NCBI GenBank assembly: GCA_042089915.1 | Contig: JBELJZ010000018.1 | Coordinates: forward strand, 1-50,427 | Source of the DNA: UBA8752 sp002172485 | Lineage (GTDB): Bacteria > Bacteroidota > Bacteroidia > Flavobacteriales_D > Sanyastnellaceae | Reading direction: 5' to 3' | Length of the DNA stretch: 50,427 bases | Shown here: positions 33,726 to 41,116 of the stretch, piece by piece | Layout of the letters: every line of letters begins with the position of its first letter | Numbering within the stretch: position 1 is the first letter of the stretch | Notes under the pieces: model-generated | Told to the model about the DNA's origin: nothing | The model's input: only the letters and a program-made list of their open reading frames with translations | Databases searched by the model: none | Made by a program: the position numbers and the translations under genes

Positions 33726-34421
33726 TCACTTCAGGATTTCCATGGTCACCTCCACGTCCTCATTGGGACGGTTGGAGCGATTGGTCTGCACGGCGCAAAT
33801 GGCGTCCACCACCTCCAAGCCTTCGATGACCCGACCGAACACCGTGTACTGCATGTCGAGGTGGGGCGTGCCGCCCAGTTCCTGATACGCCGCGATTTGA
33901 GCTGGCGTGTAGCTGAAAGGCTGATCCGAACTGTTGCGCTTACTGTTGACGAGGTTTTGCAGCATCTGTGGGCTGACATCCCGGCCCTGGACGATGTAGA
34001 ACTGGCTGCCACTGCTGCGGCGGTTGGGATTGACCTGGTCTCCTTGACGGGCTGCAGCGAGGGCACCTTTGACGTGGATGAATGCTGGATCAATCTCGGC
34101 CTCGACGGTGTACCCGGGACCACCCGTTCCCAGGCGCATGCCGGGCGCCGCGTCCTTGGATTGGGGGTCTCCGCCTTGGGCCATGAAGCCGGAAATGACG
34201 CGGTGGAACAGGGTCCCATCGTAGAATCCTTCGCCAGCCAGCTTCAGAAAATTGTCGCGGTGCTGGGGGGTCTCGTTGTACAATTCCACCACAATGTCAC
34301 CGAGGGAGGTGGACATCTTCACGCGGGGACGGGATGCATCATCTTGGGCATGAACAGCGGACAAGGACAGCCCCAGTGTAAACAGGATCAGGAGAGCGGG
34401 GCGGAATGAGGAAACAACCAT
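33726..34421 (-). CDS. Secreted cyclophilin-type peptidyl-prolyl isomerase
   Basis: The 231-residue protein has a signal peptide (MVVSSFRPALLILFTLGLSLSAVHAQ) and a cyclophilin domain. The catalytic stretch FHRVISGFMAQGGDP is present, with GPGYTVEAEI, GSQFYIVQGRDVSP and YTVFGRVIEGLEVVDAI. An insertion of about 35 residues between GSQFYIV and YTVFGRV is seen in Bacteroidota homologues. It should act in the periplasm. It is the first gene of the pair with pheS. A motif CAAATTCC lies 5 bases before its ATG on the minus strand and may be a -7-like box. Confidence 0.93.
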   Translation of the reverse strand: MVVSSFRPALLILFTLGLSLSAVHAQDDASRPRVKMSTSLGDIVVELYNETPQHRDNFLKLAGEGFYDGTLFHRVISGFMAQGGDPQSKDAAPGMRLGTGGPGYTVEAEIDPAFIHVKGALAAARQGDQVNPNRRSSGSQFYIVQGRDVSPQMLQNLVNSKRNSSDQPFSYTPAQIAAYQELGGTPHLDMQYTVFGRVIEGLEVVDAICAVQTNRSNRPNEDVEVTMEILK

Positions 34422-34492
34422 CGGTTGGAATTTGCGTTATTTGTACGCCTGTTGACCGGGGTTGAACCCGGCAGCGAAGCGACCTCGAAATT

Positions 34493-34882
34493 ATGAAATC
34501 GACGACCCCCCTCCGCGCCCTCCTTTCCACGGCCGTTTTGGTGCTCTGTGCCATTGGCTTCAACGGCTGCAATGAAATCGAGGACACGGTCGCCGTGGTC
34601 TACGTCCAGAACAGCTTGGGTGCGCCCGTTCAAGGGGCCGAAGTCCGCCTGTTCGCAGTCGGTTCCGTCGATCAGGACTTCATCGGGGAGCTCCGATTCG
34701 ACACCACGCAGGTGACCAACGCTGCCGGCAGCGTCAGCTTCAACTTCAGCGAATACTACAAGCAAGGCCAGGCCGGCTTTGCCGTTCTCGACATCGAGGC
34801 CATCAAGGGTTCATTGACCGGAATCGGCATCATCAAGATTGAAGAGGAGATGACCAACGAGCAGACGGTCATCATGGAGTGA
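34493..34882 (+). CDS. Small lipoprotein with a carboxypeptidase-regulatory/Ig-like fold
   Basis: The 129-residue product has a lipoprotein signal with the box IGFNGC (Cys26). The short beta-rich domain has VAVVYVQNSLGAPVQGAEVRLFAVG, FDTTQVTNAAGSVSFNFSEYY and GFAVLDIEAI. This strand pattern (VxVxxxxGxPVxGAxVxLF...TxxxGxxxF) is that of carboxypeptidase-regulatory-like or transthyretin-like domains common in Bacteroidota surface proteins. Function is unknown. Its leader (34422-34492) also holds a short GC stem at 34456-34471. It is divergent from the cyclophilin gene. Confidence 0.75.
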   Translation: MKSTTPLRALLSTAVLVLCAIGFNGCNEIEDTVAVVYVQNSLGAPVQGAEVRLFAVGSVDQDFIGELRFDTTQVTNAAGSVSFNFSEYYKQGQAGFAVLDIEAIKGSLTGIGIIKIEEEMTNEQTVIME

Positions 34883-34897
34883 ACCCCATCCGATGCT

Positions 34898-34929
34898 CGG
34901 AGCGGAAAGTTGCCTATTTTCGCGCTCCG
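34898..34929 (+). repeat. Inverted repeat between lipoprotein gene and tRNA-Pro
   Basis: CGGAGCG (34898-34904) pairs with CGCTCCG (34923-34929). A further GAAA/TTTC pairing inside, with one bulged base, extends the stem. It begins 15 bases after the lipoprotein stop and could end that transcript, although no T-run follows. A -7-like box lies within it. Confidence 0.5.
34915..34922 (+). promoter_or_regulatory. Possible -7-like box before tRNA-Pro
   Basis: TATTTTCG followed by C fits TAnnTTCGC. It ends 19 bases before the tRNA and lies inside the inverted repeat at 34898-34929, so it could be only part of a hairpin. Moderate to weak evidence. Confidence 0.3.
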
Positions 34930-34941
34930 CTCTAGCGGAAT

Positions 34942-35014
34942 CGGGATGTAGCTCAGTTGGTAGAGTACGCGTCTGGGGGACGTGTGGTCGCTGGTTCGAG
35001 TCCAGTCATCCCGA
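34942..35014 (+). tRNA. tRNA-Pro(GGG)
   Basis: Acceptor stem CGGGATG (34942-34948) pairs with CATCCCG (35007-35013), and A35014 is the discriminator. The D-arm has AGCTCAGTTGGTAGAG. The anticodon stem CGCGT/ACGTG (34968-34972, 34980-34984, one G-T pair) holds the loop CTGGGGG with anticodon GGG at 34975-34977, for CCC/CCU. The T-arm is CTGGTTCGAGTCCAG. CCA is not encoded. A perfect terminator hairpin begins 5 bases after the 3' end. Confidence 0.95.
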
Positions 35015-35019
35015 CCTTT

Positions 35020-35046
35020 GAAAGGAGAGCCCCGTGCTCTCCTTTC
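35020..35046 (+). terminator. Intrinsic terminator of tRNA-Pro
   Basis: GAAAGGAGAGC (35020-35030) and GCTCTCCTTTC (35036-35046) form an 11-bp perfect stem with the 5-base loop CCCGT, followed by GCATTTTC. It starts 5 bases after tRNA-Pro and ends 16 bases before ATG 35063. Confidence 0.8.
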
Positions 35047-35062
35047 GCATTTTCAACGCTGC

Positions 35063-35425
35063 ATGGACGTCCTTTTCGAAAAACAATGGCGCCGCCTACT
35101 GGAGTCCCTCGAATCCCGCTTTGGGGGAGGCATGGACCTGCAGGACATTCTGTATCTCGTGGGGGTTCAGGAACTCGGACAGGGGTTCCGTCCCTTCAAA
35201 AAGCAGGAAAAGATGGACCTGATGCACGTGGCCATCTGCACGCTGCTCGTGCCGCAGGGATTCTACGCCTTCATGGGACGGGATGAAGAAGGATGGCCCC
35301 ATTTTGAGGAGCGCATGCCGCTTCCGGAATTGGCCCCGACAGAACAGGATACCCTGATTCGCCGGGCCCTCGTGGACTATTTCGGAGACGATCCCGCGGA
35401 GGTCATCGCCCCGCAAAGCGCTTGA
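35063..35425 (+). CDS. Conserved hypothetical protein, 120 residues
   Basis: The product is soluble, without a signal peptide or membrane segment. Its sequence includes FGGGMDLQDILYLVGVQELGQG, KKQEKMDLMHVAICTLL and a Glu/Asp-rich C-terminus. It looks like a small helical protein. I believe similar proteins occur in other Flavobacteriales but know of no function. ATG 35063 starts the conserved region; the upstream frame would read through tRNA-Pro and its terminator. No separate promoter is visible in the 16 bases after the terminator. The last 23 bases overlap the convergent receiver-CRP gene. Confidence 0.7.
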   Translation: MDVLFEKQWRRLLESLESRFGGGMDLQDILYLVGVQELGQGFRPFKKQEKMDLMHVAICTLLVPQGFYAFMGRDEEGWPHFEERMPLPELAPTEQDTLIRRALVDYFGDDPAEVIAPQSA

Positions 35426-36455
35426 GCGCCACCTCGTCCTGAATGATGACGTTTCTGCCTTCGAGCGTCACCCAACCGTCGGATTTGAAGTCACTCAATG
35501 CGCGGATCAGGCTCTCTTTTGCAGTGCCCACCATGCCCGCCAGATCCTCCCGGCTGAGCTGGGGTTTGGAATCGGCTTCCTCGAACCGCGCTTGCAAATC
35601 GAGCAGAGCCTGCGCTGTCCGCTCCCTCACCGAAGCGTAAGCCAAGGCCAACAGCCGCTCCTGATTCTGGGTCACCTCGCCCGCCAGCAACCGGATGAAC
35701 CGCATGGCCACATCGCGGTTGCGGTGCATGAGATCGAGGAACGACTTCCGCGGAATGAGGTGCACCTCAGCGTCTTCCAACACCTCCGCTGCACTGCCGT
35801 ATTCGAGGCCTTTCAGGACATCCATGTGACCGCAGAAGTCGCCGGCCTTGCAGAGCTCGATGATGAGTTCCTTGCCATAGGTATCCGTGCGGAGAATTTT
35901 GACCACCCCGCTGGCCACGTAATAGACATGGTTGGTCGGATCGCCTTCTCCGTAAAGGACCTGACCGGAATTGTAGCGGCGGGGGCGGTCACCGAGGTCC
36001 AGACCCGGGATGCCCTGTTGCTCCGAAGCATCGGAGATGAATTCGTTGAGGCGCTGGGGGGCGCGGCCGTATTCGCGCTGAAGGATTGCACTCTTCTTCA
36101 GACGGACGTTGATGGTCGCCAACAGGTCGGCCTCGCTGAAAGGCTTGACCAAGTAATCGTCTGCCCCGCTGGTCATGCCCCGGCGCATCTCCTCCGCCCC
36201 ATCTCGGGAGGTGAGGAAGATGAATGGAATCATGGCGGTTTGGGGATCATTGGATAGGTAATGGAGCACGCCGTAGCCATCGAGCTCGGGCATCTCCACA
36301 TCGCTAATGATCATGTCGGGACGCTCCAACTGGGCGCGGTCGACCCCCTGGCGGCCGTTCTCGGCCTGAATGACTTCATAGCCGGCCAACTGCAGGATAT
36401 CGGCGGTGGTGGTCCGGAGGAATTGGTTGTCCTCGATGATCAGAATCTTCTTCAC
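35403..36455 (-). CDS. Receiver domain fused to a CRP/FNR-type transcription factor
   Basis: The 350-residue regulator has an N-terminal receiver (KKILIIEDN with Glu8/Asp9, phospho-acceptor Asp52 in ISDVEMPELDG, Lys in YLVKPFSEADL). A cyclic-nucleotide-binding-like beta-barrel follows (about 155-255; YGEGDPTNHVYYVASGVVKIL, CKAGDFCGHMDVL). A CRP winged helix closes the protein (about 270-345; SREDLAGMVGTAKESLIRALSDFKSDGWV). It therefore joins phosphorelay input and possible ligand sensing to DNA binding. The start is GTG 36455, directly before KKILIIEDN; a longer upstream frame is not conserved-looking. It is divergent from pheT. No kinase is adjacent. Confidence 0.87.
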   Translation of the reverse strand: MKKILIIEDNQFLRTTTADILQLAGYEVIQAENGRQGVDRAQLERPDMIISDVEMPELDGYGVLHYLSNDPQTAMIPFIFLTSRDGAEEMRRGMTSGADDYLVKPFSEADLLATINVRLKKSAILQREYGRAPQRLNEFISDASEQQGIPGLDLGDRPRRYNSGQVLYGEGDPTNHVYYVASGVVKILRTDTYGKELIIELCKAGDFCGHMDVLKGLEYGSAAEVLEDAEVHLIPRKSFLDLMHRNRDVAMRFIRLLAGEVTQNQERLLALAYASVRERTAQALLDLQARFEEADSKPQLSREDLAGMVGTAKESLIRALSDFKSDGWVTLEGRNVIIQDEVALKRFAGR

Positions 36456-36499
36456 GTCGTTGGCGCGCTTCAGCCGGAGAATGTTCCGGCCGTTCCCGA

Positions 36500-36507
36500 C
36501 CAAGTTA
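36500..36507 (-). promoter_or_regulatory. Possible -7-like box before receiver-CRP gene
   Basis: On the minus strand TAACTTGG is one base from TAnnTTTG. It lies 44 bases upstream of the GTG start. The 163-base region 36456-36618 otherwise holds only this box and the pheT box. Confidence 0.3.
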
Positions 36508-36583
36508 AGTCGCCTCTGTGGCTCTCCGAACCCCCACTGGTTTCCGTGACGACAACGAGGGTGAACGCTCAGTGGGTGTGGGT

Positions 36584-36591
36584 TAAATTCG
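36584..36591 (+). promoter_or_regulatory. -7-like box before pheT
   Basis: TAAATTCG followed by C fits the local TAnnTTCGC pattern exactly and lies 27 bases before ATG 36619. The preceding TGTGGGT is also found before the TAATTTCA box at 40404. Confidence 0.4.
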
Positions 36592-36618
36592 CGCCCGACC
36601 TGTCGCAAACCGCCCATC

Positions 36619-39069
36619 ATGAAAGTATCGCTGGATTGGATCACCACATGGTTGCCCCTCACTGAGGCGCAGGCCTCCGACCCGCAACGGGTGTCCGACA
36701 TCCTCACCGCCAGCGGCCTCGAAGTCGAGGGCCTGGAGGAAATGCCAGCCGTACCGGGTGGCCTCAAAGGCATGGTCGTTGGTGAAGTGCTCACCTGCGC
36801 ACCACACCCCAATGCGGACCGACTGCGCATAACGACCGTCGATGTGGGCGCAGGCGACCCATTGTCCATCGTGTGCGGTGCGCCCAACGTGGCCGCCGGC
36901 CAGAAGGTGGTGGTGGCCACCGTGGGTTCAACCTGCCACCCGCTGGAAGGAGAGCCCTTCAAAATCAAGAAAGGCAAGATTCGTGGAGAGGTCTCCATGG
37001 GAATGATCTGTGCGGAGGATGAACTCGGCATCGGGTCCGACCACGACGGCATTCTGGTGCTCGACGGCAGCATCGAAAAAGGCACGCCTGCCGCCAGCGC
37101 ACTCGCACTGCAATCCGACCACTGCATTGAAATCGGATTGACCCCGAACCGAACGGACGCCATGGGGCACCGCGGTGTCGCCCGCGACCTTCGCGCCGCC
37201 TGGAAGTGGAATGGCGGAGACGGAGAAGGGGCCACTTTGGCCGACCTCGACGCCATGCCAAACCTGAACCTCTCCGGAGGGTCCGGCCCGATTTCCCTGG
37301 TTGTAGAGGACGACCAAGGCGCACCGCTTTACCTCGGAGTGACCCTCTCCGGTGTGAAAGTCGGCCCGTCGCCGGAATGGATGCAGCAGCGTCTCCGCAC
37401 CATCGGCATCGAGCCCAAAAACAACGTGGTGGACATCACCAACTATGTTCTCCATGACCTCGGTCAACCGCTCCACGCATTTGATGCAGACAAGGTAGCC
37501 GGCGCCACGGTCAAGGTGCGCCGCGCCAAGCCGGGTGAAACCTTCACCACCTTGGACGGCAAAGCCTTGGAACTCGATGCGGCCGACCTCGTCATCGCCG
37601 ACGCCGACAAACCCATGTGCCTCGCCGGCATCTTTGGCGGCGACCACTCCGGGGTCACCGACACCACCACCCGCGTCTTTCTCGAGAGCGCCTGGTTCGA
37701 ACCGGTGACCGTCCGCAAGAGCGCGAAGCGACACACCCTGTCCACCGATGCATCCTTCCGATTCGAACGCGGCATCGACCCCTTGACGGCCGGCCCCGGT
37801 CTCCAGCGGGCGGTCTCGCTGTTGCAAGAATTCGCAGGCGCGTCCATTGAGGGCGGCCTTCAACGTGCAGAAGGCGACCTGCCTGCACCGGCCGAGGTAC
37901 ATCTGAACTGGAGCTCCCTCGACCAATGGGTGGGTGTGGCCCTGGACCGCGACCGCGTTCGCGGCATCCTCGCCGACCTCGACATCCACGTCAGAGCAGA
38001 AGATGCCGATGGTTTGGACCTCACTGTGCCCGCCTACCGCCGGGACGTGACGCGTCCTGCCGACGTGGTCGAAGAGATTCTGCGCATCCATGGTTACGAC
38101 CACATTCCCCTTCCGGGACGCATGAAGGTCAGCCTCTCGGACCGACCCCACCCCGATCCGGAGCGCATGCGCACGGAATGGGCGGGCATCTTGGTGGGAC
38201 GGGGATTCCACGAGACCATGCACAACTCGCTGGTTCCTTCCTCGCACCTGAGCCTGGTGGAGGACGAGGCCCTTCACCCGGACCGCGCAGTCTTGCTATT
38301 GAACCCCCTCAGCTCCGAACTGGACACCATGCGTCAGACCTTGATTTTCCAAGGCCTGGACACCATTGCTCGGAACCGGAATTACCAGAGCCCCGACCTC
38401 AGCCTGTTTGAATTTGGCAAAGTGTACCGGGAGAACGTAGAAGGCGGACACGAAGAGGAGGAGCGCCTGTGCCTCTGGGTCACCGGACGCACCGCTCCGG
38501 AAAGCTGGCGCGGCCTGCCACAGGACGGCCTGTCCTTCCTGAAGGGCGCCGTGGACGCCATCCTCACGCGCAGCCACCTCAGCCACGCCAAGGCCGCCGA
38601 TCTGCCGCCATCGGACTTGTTCCGCGAGGGAATGGCTCTCAAGGCCAAGGGTGGTTTTGCCGCCCGAATCGGCCAGATTCACCCTGCGCTTGCCCGCCAA
38701 TTCGGGGTCGATGACGCTGTGTACTGCGCCGACCTGCCCGTGGCGGGTCTCCTGAACGGGGTATCGCGTGGGCGAATCCAGGCCGAGGAGTTGGCGCGCT
38801 TTCCCTGGGTGCGCCGCGACTTGAGCCTGATCGTGCCCGCTGGAACGACCTATGCCACCCTCGAGAGCGTCGTGAAACAGGCCGCTGGCAAACTGCTGCG
38901 CGATGTCAACCTCTTCGACGTGTACACCGACGATGCCAGCGTGACCTCCTACGCCCTGTCCATGACGTTGCAGGATCCAGAGAAGACCCTGCAGGACAAG
39001 GCCATTGACAAAACGGTCCAGCGCGTGAAGGACCAGCTCGCGCAGTCGCTGGGCGTGACCCTCCGCTGA
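36619..39069 (+). CDS. pheT: Phenylalanyl-tRNA synthetase beta subunit
   Basis: PheT pairs with PheS and provides tRNA binding and editing. The 816-residue protein has an N-terminal OB-type tRNA-binding domain (about 40-150; GMVVGEVLTCAPHPNADRLRI). The B3/B4 editing region follows (about 210-400; IGLTPNRTDAMGHRGVARDL just before it, VDITNYVLHDLGQPLHAFD within). Then come a B5 domain, the inactive class II core, and a C-terminal FDX-ACB domain (about 725-816; FPWVRRDLSLIVPAGTTY). Length is normal. A PlsC-like gene begins on the very next base after the stop. Confidence 0.96.
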   Translation: MKVSLDWITTWLPLTEAQASDPQRVSDILTASGLEVEGLEEMPAVPGGLKGMVVGEVLTCAPHPNADRLRITTVDVGAGDPLSIVCGAPNVAAGQKVVVATVGSTCHPLEGEPFKIKKGKIRGEVSMGMICAEDELGIGSDHDGILVLDGSIEKGTPAASALALQSDHCIEIGLTPNRTDAMGHRGVARDLRAAWKWNGGDGEGATLADLDAMPNLNLSGGSGPISLVVEDDQGAPLYLGVTLSGVKVGPSPEWMQQRLRTIGIEPKNNVVDITNYVLHDLGQPLHAFDADKVAGATVKVRRAKPGETFTTLDGKALELDAADLVIADADKPMCLAGIFGGDHSGVTDTTTRVFLESAWFEPVTVRKSAKRHTLSTDASFRFERGIDPLTAGPGLQRAVSLLQEFAGASIEGGLQRAEGDLPAPAEVHLNWSSLDQWVGVALDRDRVRGILADLDIHVRAEDADGLDLTVPAYRRDVTRPADVVEEILRIHGYDHIPLPGRMKVSLSDRPHPDPERMRTEWAGILVGRGFHETMHNSLVPSSHLSLVEDEALHPDRAVLLLNPLSSELDTMRQTLIFQGLDTIARNRNYQSPDLSLFEFGKVYRENVEGGHEEEERLCLWVTGRTAPESWRGLPQDGLSFLKGAVDAILTRSHLSHAKAADLPPSDLFREGMALKAKGGFAARIGQIHPALARQFGVDDAVYCADLPVAGLLNGVSRGRIQAEELARFPWVRRDLSLIVPAGTTYATLESVVKQAAGKLLRDVNLFDVYTDDASVTSYALSMTLQDPEKTLQDKAIDKTVQRVKDQLAQSLGVTLR

Positions 39070-40365
39070 TTGGCCCGCCGACCTCTCCCCCATTTCGAGC
39101 TGCCCACGGCGGCATCCAACGGGGCCTACGCGCTGTTGCGACCTCTGGCGCGGTGGGTCTTCCGGTTTTGGCACCGCGTGGAAGTTGAGGGGTTGGAGCA
39201 CCTCCGCGTCGAGGGGGGATCCCGTCCGGCCCGGCTGTTCTTTTCCGGTCACCAGAACGGCATGGCCGATCCGGTCTTCGCCTGTGTCTCACTGCCTGCC
39301 CAGATGCACTATTTCACGCGGGCAGATGTCTTCACCCAGCCTGTCGCCCGGTGGTTCATCCTGCGGATGAACATGCTGCCCATCTACCGGCCCAAGGACC
39401 GCATTCCGGATTTACCAGAGCGCAACCAACGGACCTTTGCGGCGGCCCACCAGCGCCTCGACCGGGGAGCGTGGTGCGGCATTTTTCCCGAGGCCGGTCA
39501 CCAGCCGGAACGCCGAACCCGCCGCTTCAAGCATGGTTCTTCGCGGTTTGTCCTCGGTGCCCTGTCGCGCCCAGCGGTGAAGGAGCGTGGGCTCCAAGTC
39601 CTGCCCATGACCTTCGACTTCGTCCGTTATGATGGATACCGATCGACCGCGCGGCTCCGGGTGGGCGCCCCCATCGAACTGGATGACCTCGGCGCCGAAC
39701 CCCAAGACTCCGGCCCCCACCGCGTCCTGGTCAGCGACCGGATGAAAGTCGCTTTGAACGCCCTTTCCGTGGAACTCCTTGAAGGCCCCCTTTACGACGC
39801 CCACCTCGCCATCTGCCGCTGCATCGAAGGCGCCGGGGGGACCCGACCAGAGCCGGCTGTCCTCGCGGATGTGGCCGACAGACTGCAGGCCGAAGAATCC
39901 GAGGTCATCGAGGGCTTCACTGCGCTGTTGGACGCGGGCATGCCCCACCCCAGACAGCACGACGCCTTTGAAGGATTGGGGCGATTGATCGCCAAGCGTC
40001 CCACCCAACTGGCCCACCACGCTTGGCGTTGGCCGTTTTGGCTCCTGTTCCGAGTGACCACGGGCTGGTGGCCCCGCCTCGTCGAAAAGCGCATGGCCAA
40101 CCATATTCGCTCCGTCGGCTTCCGAACCACGTTTGGAATTCCAGCCACCCTCCTCGGTGTCGGGGCTACTTGGCTCCTCCTTGGCCTGGCCATCTCCATG
40201 TGGTTCCGGGGATTCGCGTTCGGTCTGATGCTGTTGGTTGCGTTGAGGCTCTGCCAATCCATGGCCATGCCGCTGGAAGACGCCTTGGCCGATCGAAAGA
40301 GCGAGCGGGCCGCCTCCCCTTTCCTCGACCACAAATGGGTGAAGCAGTGGTGCGCGCCGGATTGA
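39070..40365 (+). CDS. PlsC-family lysophospholipid acyltransferase with C-terminal membrane segments
   Basis: The 431-residue protein has the acyltransferase block LFFSGHQNGMADPVF with His61 and Asp67. The spacing is H-x5-D, as in the Gpt2/Sct1-like branch, rather than the H-x4-D of classical PlsC. FPEAGHQPERRTRRFKHG (139-156) follows as the substrate-binding motif. About 150 C-terminal residues include two likely membrane helices (about 345-380). It probably acylates lysophosphatidate or glycerol phosphate in membrane lipid synthesis. No ATG is available; TTG 39070 directly follows the pheT stop, so translation is likely coupled to pheT. Confidence 0.82.
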   Translation: MARRPLPHFELPTAASNGAYALLRPLARWVFRFWHRVEVEGLEHLRVEGGSRPARLFFSGHQNGMADPVFACVSLPAQMHYFTRADVFTQPVARWFILRMNMLPIYRPKDRIPDLPERNQRTFAAAHQRLDRGAWCGIFPEAGHQPERRTRRFKHGSSRFVLGALSRPAVKERGLQVLPMTFDFVRYDGYRSTARLRVGAPIELDDLGAEPQDSGPHRVLVSDRMKVALNALSVELLEGPLYDAHLAICRCIEGAGGTRPEPAVLADVADRLQAEESEVIEGFTALLDAGMPHPRQHDAFEGLGRLIAKRPTQLAHHAWRWPFWLLFRVTTGWWPRLVEKRMANHIRSVGFRTTFGIPATLLGVGATWLLLGLAISMWFRGFAFGLMLLVALRLCQSMAMPLEDALADRKSERAASPFLDHKWVKQWCAPD

Positions 40366-40403
40366 ACGCCGCAATTTTCTCTGCAGGAGCGGAAGATGTG
40401 GGT

Positions 40404-40411
40404 TAATTTCA
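40404..40411 (+). promoter_or_regulatory. Possible -7-like box before response regulator
   Basis: TAATTTCA partly matches TAnnTTTG. It follows TGTGGGT, shared with the pheT upstream region, and ends 24 bases before ATG 40436. Weak. Confidence 0.25.
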
Positions 40412-40435
40412 ACCCGCGACTGATAACCTTCTCTC

Positions 40436-41116
40436 ATGGAAAAGCAGACCATCCTCGTTGTTGACGATGAACCGGACATCCTTGAATTGGTCGAATACAA
40501 CCTTCAAAAGGAGGGGTACGACGTCCATACCGCAGAAAATGGCCATGCCGCACTCAAAAAGGCGGCCAAGGTGCGGCCCGACCTCGTCCTGCTCGATGTG
40601 ATGATGCCGGAGATGGATGGCATGGAAACCTGCATCCAACTGCGTGAAAGCAGCGCGCTCGAACATACCATCATCGCCTTTTTGACAGCACGGGGAGAGG
40701 ACTACAGTCAAATTGCCGGATTCGATGCGGGTGCGGACGATTATATCGCCAAGCCGATCAAACCCCGGGTGCTGGTGAGCCGCATCAAGGCGCTCCTGAG
40801 GCGGGCTGGCCGCGCCCCCGCGTCCAACCAAGTGTTTGGGAGCAAGACCATCACCATCGACCGAGGCCGGTATGTGGTCGTGGTCCATGGAGAAGAGCGG
40901 AGCTTGCCGAAGAAGGAATTCGAGTTGCTGTCCCTTCTCGTTTCTGAGCCCGGCAAAGTCTTCACCCGCGGGACCATCCTCAGCCGCGTGTGGGGCAACG
41001 ATGTGGTCGTGGGCGACCGCACCATCGACGTGCACATCCGGAAACTCCGCGAGAAGCTGGGCGACCATTACTTCAAGACCATCAAAGGCGTCGGCTACAA
41101 ATTCGAGGAGGAATGA
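40436..41116 (+). CDS. OmpR/PhoB-family response regulator
   Basis: The 226-residue regulator has a receiver domain (ILVVDDEPDIL, Asp54 in LLDVMMPEMDG, FLTARG, Lys in YIAKPIKP). A C-terminal winged-helix effector follows (about 130-226; LPKKEFELLSLLVSEPGKVFTRGTIL, then DRTIDVHIRKLREKLG). The overall type is PhoB-like. Its stop overlaps the start of the histidine kinase gene (ATGA), so the two form a cognate pair. In Bacteroidota such pairs often act in phosphate or envelope control, but the target cannot be read from the sequence. Confidence 0.94.
   Translation: MEKQTILVVDDEPDILELVEYNLQKEGYDVHTAENGHAALKKAAKVRPDLVLLDVMMPEMDGMETCIQLRESSALEHTIIAFLTARGEDYSQIAGFDAGADDYIAKPIKPRVLVSRIKALLRRAGRAPASNQVFGSKTITIDRGRYVVVVHGEERSLPKKEFELLSLLVSEPGKVFTRGTILSRVWGNDVVVGDRTIDVHIRKLREKLGDHYFKTIKGVGYKFEEE

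Noticed and set aside
34456..34471. GC-rich palindrome in the leader of the small lipoprotein gene as a riboswitch
   Set aside because: It has only a 5-bp stem and no conserved aptamer features; too little to call.
36456..37256. Upstream extension of the receiver-CRP frame
   Set aside because: It runs antisense through pheT, and the receiver domain begins exactly at GTG 36455.
41109..41113. GGAGGA just before the histidine kinase start as a Shine-Dalgarno site
   Set aside because: These bases encode the Glu-rich end of the response regulator, and ribosome-binding sequences are not used consistently in this window, so the match may be coincidence.
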